Below are positions 45,908 to 57,329 of a stretch of DNA of 64,000 nucleotides, piece after piece. The notes beneath the pieces were generated by a model. That model was not told the DNA's origin and did no database searches. It saw nothing but the letters and a program-made list of their open reading frames with translations. Both the position numbers and the translations under genes were made by a program. Source of the DNA: Combretum micranthum (Eukaryota > Streptophyta > Magnoliopsida > Myrtales > Combretaceae); assembly GCA_024138025.1 (NCBI GenBank), contig JAMXBD010000173.1:434001-498000 (forward strand). The letters run 5' to 3'. Every line of letters begins with the position of its first letter. Positions within the stretch are counted from its first letter, which is position 1.

Positions 45908-46766
45908 GTGCGATTTCATACAACAAAATTTGATGATAGGAAGAAGACTCAGAATAGTGGAGTGCTTGTAGAGGGAAATGAAGGAGACACGAAAATTGAA
46001 TTTTATGGGGTTTTGACAGATATATATGAGTTTACTTATGTTAGAAACAAAAGCGTGATCTTGTTTAAGTGCAAGTGGTGGGACACTAACATGCGGCATG
46101 TTTGAGTTGATGATGGCTTTAAAAGCATTAAGATTACTCGTACGTGGTATGAAAATGATCCGTACGTGCTAGCATCACAAGCTAAGCAAATATTTTATGT
46201 AGAGGACATGAAACTAGGGACTGAATGGCGTGTTGTGCAACAGTTTTAGCATCGCCACATCTATAATATGGACTCGCTTGAAGGTGGTGCAAATTTGTTA
46301 ACTGATGTTGAGGCTCGATTAGCAGATGAGATCTTAGATGAACATTTCATAGATGATGGTGATGGAGGAAATGAGCTGCATCCAGTAATCGATTGCGATG
46401 TTGATGTGCTATTGAGATCTGATGTAGGTCATGAGACTGTTGATAGGGAGGTTATTAGAGGAACAGTGCAAGCATCTACAAATAGAGCATGATGCCGGTA
46501 TTGAATCCAGTGAAGATGAGGATGAGAATGAGGAGATGGATGAGACGCTGGTGGATTATGACAGTAGCGATGCAAATTGAATGGTTATGTTTTTTTTTTT
46601 TAAATTTATTTCCTTAATTATGCTTGCAAGATCAATTTTTTCCTTTTTTTTAAGGCGATGATATTAGCATAAGCTTTTATATATTGAATGATGTGTTGCC
46701 AAGCTATTATGTTGTTTATTTTCTAATGACTAACTTACGCCTCCTTTTTTCATTTTCAGGTTTGTA

Positions 46767-49700
46767 ATGGCTGGTGGTCGAAGGAATGTTCACAGGAGAG
46801 GAGAGGACTAAACGAGATACTCGACTACCTATTCGTGATGAGTCGGATTCTCACCATTCTGGGGATGATATGCACCAATCAGAACAACACAACCAGCCAC
46901 CTAATCCTTCTGAAGCCTTAGGTATTCCAGTTGGACATATCATTAAAGTAGAATAAGTTAGTATAAATTGGTAATTCAAATTGATTTTGTGTTCTACTAC
47001 AGCAAATGACACTCCACATGGTGAAGGTATCAACATAAGTCCAGCAAATGCATCCTTACAGGGCAGCAATTCAGCTGATCGAAACCACACTCCAGGTAAG
47101 TGGTGAAATTGGCATATAAATGTAGAAGATAGGTTTGGAAAATCAATTACCTGTCCATACAACTAGTAAAATCAACTTTAACAACAGATCCCTCCTAGAA
47201 TTTGCTTAAATTATACTACTCAGATCTTCTTCCAGAACATCATCATAAATAGGACATGATAAACGCACGCACATAAACATGTATATATGTTCAACCAACC
47301 AAGTTACCCATAGAAGTTAAGAGAAGTCCTAAAAGCTTGAACCATACATGATATTTACCTGAAGTTGCAACAACCTTTTGGACTACATTATTTTCTTTGC
47401 AGTATTCAAGAGTAGTCCACTGGTTTCAATCTGCGATGTTGATTTATAGATATTACATTTAGAGTTGAATAATTCTCTTTAGCTTTCAATCTGTGATGTT
47501 GTTTTGTAGATATTGAATAATGTTCTTTAGCTTTAAGTCTATCGTTGATTTATAAATAATGAATACTGCCTCAAACTTTCAGCCTTAGTTGTTGATTTAT
47601 TAAATGTTATTGGTTTATTGGTAGTTGAATACTTTTTTCATTGCTACGAATAAAGACCCATTTATGCCTCTAACTTCATTTGATAGATTGTCATGTAAAA
47701 ATAAATTGACCGCATGGTGTATTGAAAGGAAATTGCTCACCATGATAAACCTGTTCAAGTTCACAACCGACGAGCTACGGTAAAAGTCAAGAGGTTTTTT
47801 TGTTGGCAAAACTAGTAATGTCATGGTTTTTTTTTTTTTATTTTGCTTTATTTCATTTAAATCTGAATTCTCCTCATGACCCTTTTTTCAGCAGGATTTC
47901 AGTATACGATAAAATCCTATAAAGTTATAATTTTGAGACGCTAAAAAATATCATGACGGCACACCCTAGTTTCATCAATAATAATGGTTTTGTAATAAAA
48001 ATTTACGTTTAGAGATAAAAATTAATGTGTTGACATGTTTGGTTGTAATGTCTTACATAATTTCGATTTTGCTTAGGTACGTGTAGTTTTGCATGTCTCT
48101 AATTTTTTCCTATTTTCATATGGTCAAATATAAGTGCTCTCTATACTCATATTTCTAATTCTATTCCCACTATCCTTGTTGTGTATTTAGCTTTGAATAT
48201 TAACATATGTAATGTGATTTTTTCTTTTCCTATTAAATGTAGAGAATGAAGCTCCAGATATACGGGAAATGAACAATGGTCAAGTGGATAGGCCCCAAGA
48301 GCACAGCCACACGTCTAATAATACTGAATCTCTTGGTAAGCTTTATAAATGTATGCAATAAATTATTGAAAGTGTGCAAGTTAAAAACCATTCTCTTATA
48401 ATTGTAGCAACTGAGAGCTCAACACGATCTGTTGGTAAGAGGAGTGCATATCGTGGTGAAGCACTTGAGCGGGAGAATATGAAGCGAAAGGGGAAAATGC
48501 TAGTTGAGTTTACTACATCCGGATGACGTCCTGTTTCAGCAGATCAATCCTCAAAATTAGCATCTGAGATAGGGAAAGCATGCAGGGACTTGTTGCCTCT
48601 TTATGGTGAAGATTGGAGAAAATTAGATAAGATGGAGAAACAACGAGCTTGGGAGAGGGTCAAGGTAAAATGTAGACTAAACTTTCTTTTCATATTACTT
48701 ACTTATTATGTGATGTTACTAATCATTCTTTTGTCTTAACTGATATGGTTGATGTAGAATCGATTGAATATTGATGATGTAGTAAAAAATGGCAACAAAT
48801 TTGCTGCTGCTGATAAATGGATGGGGAGTCTACTTAGAAATCATCGAAGTAAAACTAAGAGGAGATGGATGGAGATTGGTGATGTAGTAAGACCTAAAGG
48901 ATCGAATGAAGATGATTGGAAGAAGATGACGGAACAATGGACTAAAGAGATTGCAGAAGAGAAGGCAATTTTACAATCTAATGACCTATCGAAGAAGGTA
49001 AACTCTACATACCCATTTCTCTTGGGATTTCAAGTAATAACTACATAAATATGTCACTGTTTTTAATTAATAGAGGACCAAATCAATGATCGGGAAAGAA
49101 GCACGTGGTTCTGTCAAATATTTGCATAGGTCTGGCTCTCGATCTTTTGAGAGCAGAAGGAATGAGCACGTAAGTAGCAACTCATATAATTTCTAACATG
49201 TAGTAGTAAGCTTACTCAAGTGTTTAACATTTTTGTAATATATATATGTGTATGTAGATCAATCAAAATCACCAACTGCCCAATGCTATCGAGTTCTTTA
49301 AGCAAACTTGATATCGTGAACCAAGGCCTAACAGTACTGGTGGTTGGGTTTCACAACAAGCTTCTGAAGATTATGTAAGTCTATGGGTTAAGTTTTATTT
49401 TGAATATGTTATTAAATAAGCAATATGTTGCGGATGTTATGTTTTAGTTTTCATAATGTAGGAGAAGATGGTGAAAATGTATGAGGATTCACAATCTTCT
49501 GACAACCCAAAGACACCACAAGAGATTGTTGACATATTTATGAATGCAAGTAACAGATCTGACTACCATCCTGGAAGAGGATATGGACCACCATCTATTG
49601 GGAAATCAACACGAAGACAGAATGAGATGGAGGAGTTAAGAGCTGAATTGCAAGAGGAAAAAACATTACGCCAGCAACAAACTCAACAGGTAAATAAACT

Positions 49701-50696
49701 TTAATACGGCTTCCAAGGGTGATTGTGGCAGAACCTAAAGGTCCTTGGATTTTCTCTTGGACATACAATGTGTAGGTTAAGGAATTGTGGGAAATAAGTC
49801 CTCTAGGATGTGGCAGAACCCTACCTTTTCTGTTAGGCATTACATGTGTTTAAATATATGCAAATGTGACATAACAATTGAAGCGATCACGATGTCTGCA
49901 ATATATACAGTCGAGATATTAGGCGTGTGTCCATGACTTTATGTCCTATTTTGGTTTAGTTTTTTACTTTGTTCTGTATTTGCGTGTCTATGTTACCTTG
50001 TGGATGTTCCTATAATGTAATTTTCAGGTTTATCACTAGGCCATCAGAGAATACTTGGTGTGTTGTGGTTAACGTTTTATACATAAGTCATAACTTTTGC
50101 TATTTATGTTAATAAGACTACACTTTCACATCTTCTTTTCGTCCATGCATTTGGATCTATAAACAAGTTGAATCGAGATAGTGTTAAGTGTAATCTCAAA
50201 CTTGATTCAAAATTTCAAACCAAAGTTAAAATTTTAAAGCTTGAATCCATTTACACTTAATTTGTGAAGGAAAAAAATGTTTTAAATTTTGATTAGTATA
50301 ATATTAACATGAAACTTTAGTTGAACTTACTTAATATTTATAGTCAAATTGAATATTAGAAAGTTTAAATTTGATTTGATAGACTACTTAAATAGCTCAA
50401 CTAGATTTTTTCCGATTTTCTTGAATTGAATTTGCTACTTAATGGTATTTACAGCTTGATAAGCTAACTCGACTTGTACAATAACTTATATCAAGTTTTC
50501 CCAGTAGTTCAGGTTAGTTATCATGAGTCATTTTTCATTATCTCATTCGTGTTTCTTTTAACAATTTAATAATTATATTTAATTTGTATATTGTGTGACA
50601 GCAAATCCAAATGGAACTACTTCTGCAACTGCACGACATGCTTCATCAAATCCATCGCTTGGAGATGATGATGTCAATAGTGAGGAAGAAAATTAA
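46767..50696 (+). pseudogene. TNPA/Transposase_24-type CACTA protein gene, about nine exons
   Basis: Proteins of this family (Ptta/En/Spm, PF03004) bind the subterminal repeats and help the TNP2-type enzyme bring the ends together. Proposed exons are 46767-46921, 47003-47095, 48243-48335, 48408-48664, 48758-48997, 49074-49169, 49258-49374, 49462-49689 and 50602-50696; all introns have GT-AG ends. The protein starts MAGGRR and has an acidic/polar linker. The conserved core is SKLASEIGKACRDLLPLYG, then ADKWMGSLLRNHRSKTKRRW, and WVSQQASEDYEKMVKMYEDS leads into a Glu/Gln-rich coiled coil near NEMEELRAELQEEKTLRQQQ. Damage: a frameshift at about 46785-46811, and TGA stops at 48524 and 49309. The reading frame of the last exon is uncertain; the acidic ending SLGDDDVNSEEEN is more family-like than the directly spliced frame. 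It lies 190 bp after the transposase gene. Confidence 0.85.
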
Positions 50697-51119
50697 GTAG
50701 TCAGTTTTTTGTTTTTTGTTTTTTGACTTTATCACACTGACATGAATGGGGTCAAATCAATGTGATAAAGTGTGTACATATGCCCATTTTGATGTAATTT
50801 GGAGTTTACGCTAACGTTTCTTGTAAGGACACTAAACCATATTGTTTTTGGTTTTTTTTCCCTTTAATGCAATGATGGTCATGGTGATCTTTAAGTAATT
50901 TTAATGTTATTAGTTTTTATTACATATCGAGCGCATTGTATGCTCCAAAATGTATTAGTGACATTTTTTCATATATAAATTACATGTGCTGAAGTAATAG
51001 CAGGTATCAATTATATTATGAGCAAACAGGTTTATATTGCCAATTGTGCATATGTTGCACTAAACAAATATATATTGCCAAATAAAACAATTTGAGCATT
51101 AACATCTCCTTAACAAGAA

Positions 51120-51764
51120 TAGCCATGTTTAAACGTTGCTAAATAAAACAACAACCACACATGTAGACGTCGCCAATGCATTACAATAGCCATGTGTAAA
51201 TGTCGCTAAATAAATATAACAATCATTAGAATAGCCACGTGTAAACGTCGCTAAATAAAACAACAACCACACATGTAGACGTCGCCAATGCATTAGAATA
51301 GCCACGTGTAAACGTCGCTAAATAAATCATATTGTGGTCTAACAAACATATATGAAGCTTATTCAACCTGTGTATGGCCATGGTTAAACATCGCCAATTA
51401 TGTAATTTACTTACGTTTAGACGTTACTAATAAAAATGTTTACCCACGTTTAAGCGTCGTCGATTACAAGTTTCCCTCCTTTTATATTTGGTGGGATGGA
51501 TATTAGTCATATTTAGCCACACATAAGTGTGACCAAAACATGATAATAGGCCATGTTTAAACGTAGCCTAACAAAGTGTATTTGGCTGTCAAACTAACAT
51601 TGGCGACGTTTCAATTTTTAACGTTACTTATCAAATCTGCGACTGACCTTTTGCGACGTCTATAGGCCACGTGTAAAAAAACGTGAACAAAAATTTTTGG
51701 TTACGTTTTTTTAATGTTTAGCCACGTTTATTAGACGTAGCCAAAGGCTCATTTTGTTGTAGTG
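51120..51764. repeat. Right subterminal repeat array of the CACTA element
   Basis: About a dozen copies of a motif like TAGCCACGTGTAAACGTCGC occur between 51120 and the right terminus, for example at 51121, 51188, 51234, 51300, 51374, 51547 and 51719. Each is itself a near hairpin (GCCACGT/ACGTCGC arms). CACATGTAGACGTCGCCAAT occurs at 51158 and 51269, showing a roughly 110-bp tandem duplication of two motifs plus spacer. Such arrays are the expected binding sites of TNPA-type proteins. Confidence 0.85.
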
Positions 51765-51767
51765 TAT

Positions 51768-54107
51768 TGATTGTGAATGGTAATTTAGCAAACGGATGCA
51801 TGTGATTGATTATATTATAATTGCTTGGTATGGTGTGATAAATTAAGTGATCACCTAAGTAAATTTGGAATTTTAAGAATTTATCAAGAACTTCATAAAA
51901 CGAGTCACATTACACGAGACATCAAACATTCTTCTTCCATCAAAGCCGACCGTTCAGGTAAGAATGGAATTTCTTCTTCTAACGTTTATTGAACTAAGCA
52001 ACAGGAGAGGAGGTCGTAATAAAGGCTATAAGCTCTCCGTAGATAGTCCTAAACAATTTTTAGGAAGACAACGGTCCATTGCACATTTCTTGTCTTATAG
52101 AAAATATATCTGTGTTTAACCTCTTTAAAACCCAGATTAGAGTGGGGTTAATTTCTCTACTCTTGTGATGCACCGATCAACATCATGTAGATGGCATAAT
52201 AATTGATCATGCATACATTTAATAAACTTGTTGCTGGTTTTTCTTGAAATATATCACAAGATTTTGACCACTTGCTAAGCACATGGAATTTTGCTCACCA
52301 CCCCATAGCTTATTTTGTAGGGAATCCCTAAAGAAATCAATAATGCCTAGAATCATACCCGTAAGTACCAAGACGAAATTTTAGCTCCCATTTTTGTAAG
52401 TATCTTTTATGTATGGTATGATTTAGTGAGCCTAGTAATTATCAAAAGATTATGGACTATATATTTACTAAATTCCATAAACACTTGATAATTACTATTG
52501 GAAGAGACTTTTTACTGTAAATCAACATGTTTTACTGTAAATTGATATGTGTTATTTTATGTAGAGGGATATATATTAGAGAGTGCCTCTCAAAATTTAC
52601 ATGGAATTTTAGTTAAGTTATACTTACTTCTAGTAAGATTCTCCGCACTAAAAGTACAGTCCTCCCTCAATAGTAATTATCCAACTTGTGAATCGATTCC
52701 TTTTGCTAATTAATATGGCTACCTATAATAAATTAAGCTAAACACTAATAAATATATGTTTATCATCGGTCAATTAAATGTTCAATTTAATAATAACCAC
52801 TGAATCATGGTATATTATCTTGTTTAATGACTATTATGAACAATAGTATTTGCCTCATAGTAGTTAATATAGTCCAATTGAAAAAAAATTGTTAAACACT
52901 AGTAGATTGTTATATTGTTTAATATATAATGCTATAATAATATAAATAGAATAGTACATTAATATATATATATATATATATATATTGTTACATTATTATT
53001 TGTATATGATTCTTTAAAAAAAAATAACGTTATAATAACATAAAATATGATCGAAATAATGTTTGTTGTATATAATATTACAAATATGATGTTGCAATAC
53101 TATATGAATGTAATGTTATAATAGTTTAAATTTCAATATATTGTGTATAATTATATGTTTTAATAGTATATATAATGTGATATATTATAGAGTGTAATAT
53201 AATCGCAACATTTTTAAATAAACCTACAAGTGAAAAGAAAATAAAAAAAAGGGAAAAGAAAATAAAGTAGGATTAAATATAAATCATAAAAAATATGTAT
53301 CAAGATGAACAAATCACCACATAAAGTAGAAAAGGTAGAAAGATTTATTAAGGAAAAAATAAAGAATGGGAAAAAAATGACATGAAAGATTTGTTAATAA
53401 AAAAGGCATATAGATTGAGTGGGAAAGGAATAAAGTAAAGATAATGGAAAAGAAAAAGAAACCCGTACAATACCAATGGAATTTTAACATGTGAATAGCT
53501 TTTGAAAAATTTATCCATAATCATCACCACTTGTCATTATTTTATTGATACTTCTACGCTATCTTTTCAGACACATAATTTTCATATTTTTTTCAAATTG
53601 ATGATTTAGATTAAATTGCATTAAATGAATGATCTAGATTAGTGACTATATAATATAGTTACTTTTAAGTGACTGCAATGTAGAAGTTCTTCTTTTATAA
53701 TTTTATGTATATCGGCATTTATAATGATATATCTTTCCCTTATAACTAGGAGACTATGTACTTATTCTCATATGAATATAATACCTAGTTTTACAAAATA
53801 TGTAACAAATCTATTAGTTTTATTTTTTTCCCCTCTTTTTAATATTTTATTAGCATTTGTTCAAACCATGTACTTGTCAAGAATAGAGATAGTAAATAGA
53901 TGGAAACATAAATAAAACAATATAGCTCTCTTAAAAATTAAATACTGCTAACAAATTTCTTGGATTCATCGATCCTTTACTTTATGTATTTTACATATAC
54001 ACCAACTAAAATTTCTCTTTTCCTTTTGTAATTCATAAAATATATTTTTAAAATGTTTTTTTCTTTAAATCCATGCCAGCTTTTACTTTTCAATTTTCAC
54101 ACCCTCC
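51768..54107. other. AT-rich intergenic DNA
   Basis: No gene is supported. A (TA)n microsatellite lies at 52962-52985, and TGTTATAATA-type AT repeats fill 52900-53210. 53700-53915 has an open but featureless frame. Confidence 0.5.
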
Positions 54108-54342
54108 ATACTGTCTATATCATTTTTATTAAAAAAAAAATAGATAAAATACAAGTATGATAATTTTCTATATATCATATTTCAAACAGATACAAAAAAA
54201 AATAATAAAAAAAAAACTGTATAGAAAATTGAAATTGAGTACTTAATCAAGTAAGTAGAATTTTCATGAAATTGTTATAATATCAGTAATATATGTAAGT
54301 GACTTTATATGGCATATTACGCCATGCATTGCATAAACATCG
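54108..54342. repeat. Dispersed repeat, copy 2 (pair at 11806)
   Basis: Matches 11806-12035 in the same orientation over about 230 bp (see that entry for landmarks). It ends at ATAAACATC, only about 75 bases downstream of the minus-strand reading frame that starts at 54685. Confidence 0.8.
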
Positions 54343-54415
54343 ATTTGATGATGTAAAAGACTCGGTTTATGGAACCTTGAAGGCTTGAACAACAAAGATG
54401 TGGGAGGAGAAAAAC

Positions 54416-55200
54416 TTAAGAATGTCCTTCATCATCATCATCCATTGATTGAAGCTCGTTGAGATGCACATTCTTCCGAGTGTTATTGCTTTCTTCAGTG
54501 ACGATTTCATTAGATATCTCGAATCCATTTTGATTATTATCGGCCAAATCCATCAACAAGGATGAAATGTCTTTCCTTGAATCTACATTATTACTGTCAT
54601 TGTCGCTGCGGTGGCGGTCCTCGTTGCCGATTAGGGATTCTTTTGCTGTGGCACTCTCCTTAATTTTATGGCTGGAGCTGGACATGTGCCCACCTAGACC
54701 TTGTTTCGATGAAAAACTCCTGTTTCAAGTACTGCATTCATATTTTTTCAAACAGTACTAGGACTAGGAATAAACCTATTTCCATCTTGTTTAGTTATGG
54801 TATCTTGACATTGATCATGATCATAACTTTGTCCAATTCCCAAGCCTCCTGATCTCGAATAGTCTCTTTTCCCTTCAAATACTTCGCCTTTACTTTCGCG
54901 AACTCATCCTCCTCAATATCGGAACCAGAACATTCATATTCCACAATCTTCGCCTTTCCTTTTTACTTCGAGTTTGACCCCAAATAATGTCTCTCTTTCT
55001 CTTCAAGTAATTGGCCTCTATAGTCATATATTCATCCTCTTCATTATCAGGTATGGACTATGAAGACCTTAGGGATTTATAAAATTTGGTCATTTATGCC
55101 GTTTGCTATGGTTTAATACATGGTAGCTTCTCTCCCCAAATCTTCTTTTCCAAATGAGAAGAGCTTAAGGATTTATAAAATTTGGTCATTCACGCCACTT
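54416..55200 (-). pseudogene. Broken gene with acidic, repeated modules; family unknown
   Basis: The last part (54730-54416) encodes a Ser/Asp/Asn-rich tail, including QGLGGHMSSSSHK and ending SMDDDDEGHS, preceded by a plausible AG acceptor near 54718. Further upstream on the minus strand (55050-54800) are two related modules, NEEDEYMTIEANYLKRKR and IEEDEFAKVKAKYLKGKE, in frames offset by one base at an A-run near 54960. Before them, MTKFYKSLRSS appears twice (about 55170 and 55075, 95 bases apart). The alternation suggests a protein built of repeated units with an acidic segment, now frameshifted. I do not recognise it. It could be a decayed host gene or a spliced gene I cannot fully assemble. 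Confidence 0.45.
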
Positions 55201-56298
55201 GCTATTTGTGTTAGGGATCAATTCGTGAGATTAGTCTTTCCATTCCTTTATGAGCTTCTCTTATATTTAAACCCATTTCTTGTTGTGTAAGTTGTCTTGA
55301 AAAACGTTAGAATGAATAGATGAATTCAATGGTTGCTATTACAAATTCTCCATATTAAATCTCTATGAACATCTTAAGCATATAGAGTTGATTTTTCAAG
55401 TTATGTCACTTTATCCCAAAAAGTCAATCAAAATCATTACTTGATTTTAAATCCTGAATTGAATTTAGTCCTTAATAACTTCAATTCTCTGAAAGTTCTC
55501 AAAAACTCGTTAAACTTCGTAAAGTACTGGATTCTACTCGAGAGCACAAAGTTATGCCATGTCAATAAAATTGCTAAATATATTCATAATTCAGTGCTAA
55601 TCCAACAAGACTTTAGAAGGCCCCCATATCAACTCTTAACATGTGATCTATACACTCCCACGTTCTTTTGCGAATCCAACTTCGCCGCAACCATCTTTGC
55701 AACCAGTAAAAGGTTACAAATTTCACCGGTTTAATTTATTGATATATGAAGATATTAAGCCACAATTCTATAGGCTATAGCCAGACCAACCAGTTTTCAC
55801 TTTAAAATACTATTTTTTAATTGCCAAACAAGAGGAAATTAAGTCCTATTACTGATCCACATTGTGAGAATTGAGAAGGCGTAGGTGCTATTCGTTGCAG
55901 AGTCATGAGAAACTGTTGGAAGTATTGTAATGTCCTAAGCTGCCTTCTCTCCCTGTCCTAGGCTAATTGATATTGCTTTGAATCCTTAAATTACTGTGAT
56001 AGCATTTTTAAGATTTTTCAAACAATCTTTTATGATCTATTTCCACAGCTACAGCTGAACTATATTGAGAAATATTCAATAGATAATAGGTAATATATAT
56101 TATGTGTAAGTATAATCATACTTTGATGCATGAAAGAGATGGTAAATAGTTTCTAAAATAATTATTACATGTGATTTAAAAATACAGTTAGGTGTCGAAT
56201 AATTATTTACTTTACACGTGTATATTATACATGGCATGTATTATTAGTCTTTCTTGAAAAACTAAGGTTTTATTACTGCTTTAAACACTTACTCTTAC
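55200..56298. other. Unassigned intergenic DNA
   Basis: No gene is supported. The 97-codon plus-strand frame at 55441-55734 is open but has no domain or splice signals that would support it. Confidence 0.4.
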
Positions 56299-56992
56299 TA
56301 GGGCTGCAAACGAGTTAAGTCAAGCTTTTAAAGCCTTGGGCTTGGCTCGTTTAAAATTTAATGAGCTCGAGTTCAAGGTGAACTTTTTATCGCGCTTGAA
56401 ATTAAGGCTCGAACTTAGCTTGTTTAGTTAAACGAGCCTAGGTTTGAACTCGAGCTTAGCTTATTTATGAAATAAGCTCAAGCTGAGCCAAGTTTTTTAT
56501 CGAGTCTAACGAGCTTTTATCGAGCTTTAAATTTAAGTTGGAGCTCAAATTATTTAGATAGTTCATTTTTTTATTTTTTAACTTAAAATATAATATATAA
56601 GTGTTGCTATAATATATATACATAATTATTAAATAGAAATTGGTTTTAATTATTTTCATTATGTAATTATACATAGTATATCATGTATAAAAAAATTTAT
56701 AATCTGTTAACAAACTTGTTAACAAGCCTACTTACGAATCTACTCACAAGTCTAAATAAGTTTGTTCAAGAGCTGATTCGTGAGCCTAAATCAAAACTCG
56801 AGATCGACTCGTTTAGATAAACGAATTTTACTTTAAGCTCGAGTTCGACGTATTTACTAAAAGAGCTCAAGGTAACAAATTTTACTTTAGGCTCGATTTC
56901 AACACATTTACTAAAAGAGCTCAAGCTGAACCGAGCATAACTAGAGCCAAGCTCGATAATTTACGAATAGCCTGATTTGTTGATAATCCTAA
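56299..56992. repeat. AGCTCGAG-rich dispersed repeat beginning TAGGGCTGCAAACGAG
   Basis: The segment starts TAGGGCTGCAAACGAG and ends with a weakly complementary AACAAATCAGG-like edge (read inward TTAGGATTATC...). In between it alternates GAGCTCGAG, AAGCTCGA and CGAGCTT words, with a central AT-rich stretch (56560-56700). Repeats with this opening are common in plant genomes. The superfamily cannot be settled from this copy, although weak terminal inverted repeats suggest a DNA-transposon derivative. Confidence 0.5.
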
Positions 56993-57284
56993 CTCCTACC
57001 CATCATTTGTAATAACCTTTCACGTACGATTTTATTATAATCCTGTATTCTTCACTGGTCATCTCTCACAAAATCTGACGAGCACGAACTGTTAAAAGAG
57101 GGGAAAAAAATGGAAGGAACTGTGTTGCATAGTATCCGTATGACGTGTTTTTTAGAAGATGGTCCCTCAAAAGATAAAAGGCAGACGGTAGTACAGACCC
57201 TTTTGGCAGATTTACACAGCCGTGCTACCAAATTAGCCAATAATGACATCTGAAGCTCTGAGTGGAAGGTTGCGAGAGAAGAGA

Positions 57285-57325
<41 letters not shown>
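57285..57325. repeat. (AAT)n microsatellite
   Basis: About 13 uninterrupted AAT units. The Tyr/Ile homopolymers they produce on the minus strand are artefacts. Confidence 0.95.
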
Positions 57326-57326
<1 letters not shown>

Positions 57327-57329
57327 GCA

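Larger units (their letters stand above)
37787..46580 (+). pseudogene. CACTA transposase (TNP2/TnpD-type), split by an LTR insertion
   Basis: The gene encodes the catalytic transposase that cuts the CACTA ends. Exon 1 (37787-40071; the family-like start is the second Met, 37808) holds a transposase-associated domain (about residues 8-84, with CPCRRC). The TNP2 domain follows (about 210-480, with LASDGFNPFG at 339-348, LSGWSTKGYSACPVC at 442-456 and HNLDVMHIEKN at 557-567). The start of DUF4218 comes next (about 670 on). Exons 2 (40167-40466), 3 (40556-40643) and 4 (from 40741) join in frame at GT-AG introns. Exon 4 is cut at 40853 by a 5,054-bp element and resumes at 45913 in the same frame with DUF4216 (QNSGVLVEGN, FYGVLTDI). 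Stops at 46103 (TGA) and 46247 (TAG), and a frameshift near 46480, precede an acidic tail ending at 46580. The gene is inactive. Confidence 0.92.
22108..51764 (+). mobile_element. Complete CACTA (En/Spm-type) DNA transposon, 29.7 kb
   Basis: The left end reads CACTACAGGAATTTTGA and the right end, read inward, CACTACAACAAAATGA, so both carry the diagnostic CACTACA terminus. The three bases outside each end are TAT (22105-22107 and 51765-51767), the 3-bp target-site duplication expected for the superfamily. Inside are a TNP2-type transposase gene, a TNPA/Transposase_24-type gene and subterminal repeats, in that order. The length is far above the typical 5-15 kb, owing to 15.7 kb of non-coding left arm and a 5,054-bp nested element. 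Both genes carry stops and frameshifts, so the element is not autonomous, but the ends look intact and might be mobilised in trans. Confidence 0.9.
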
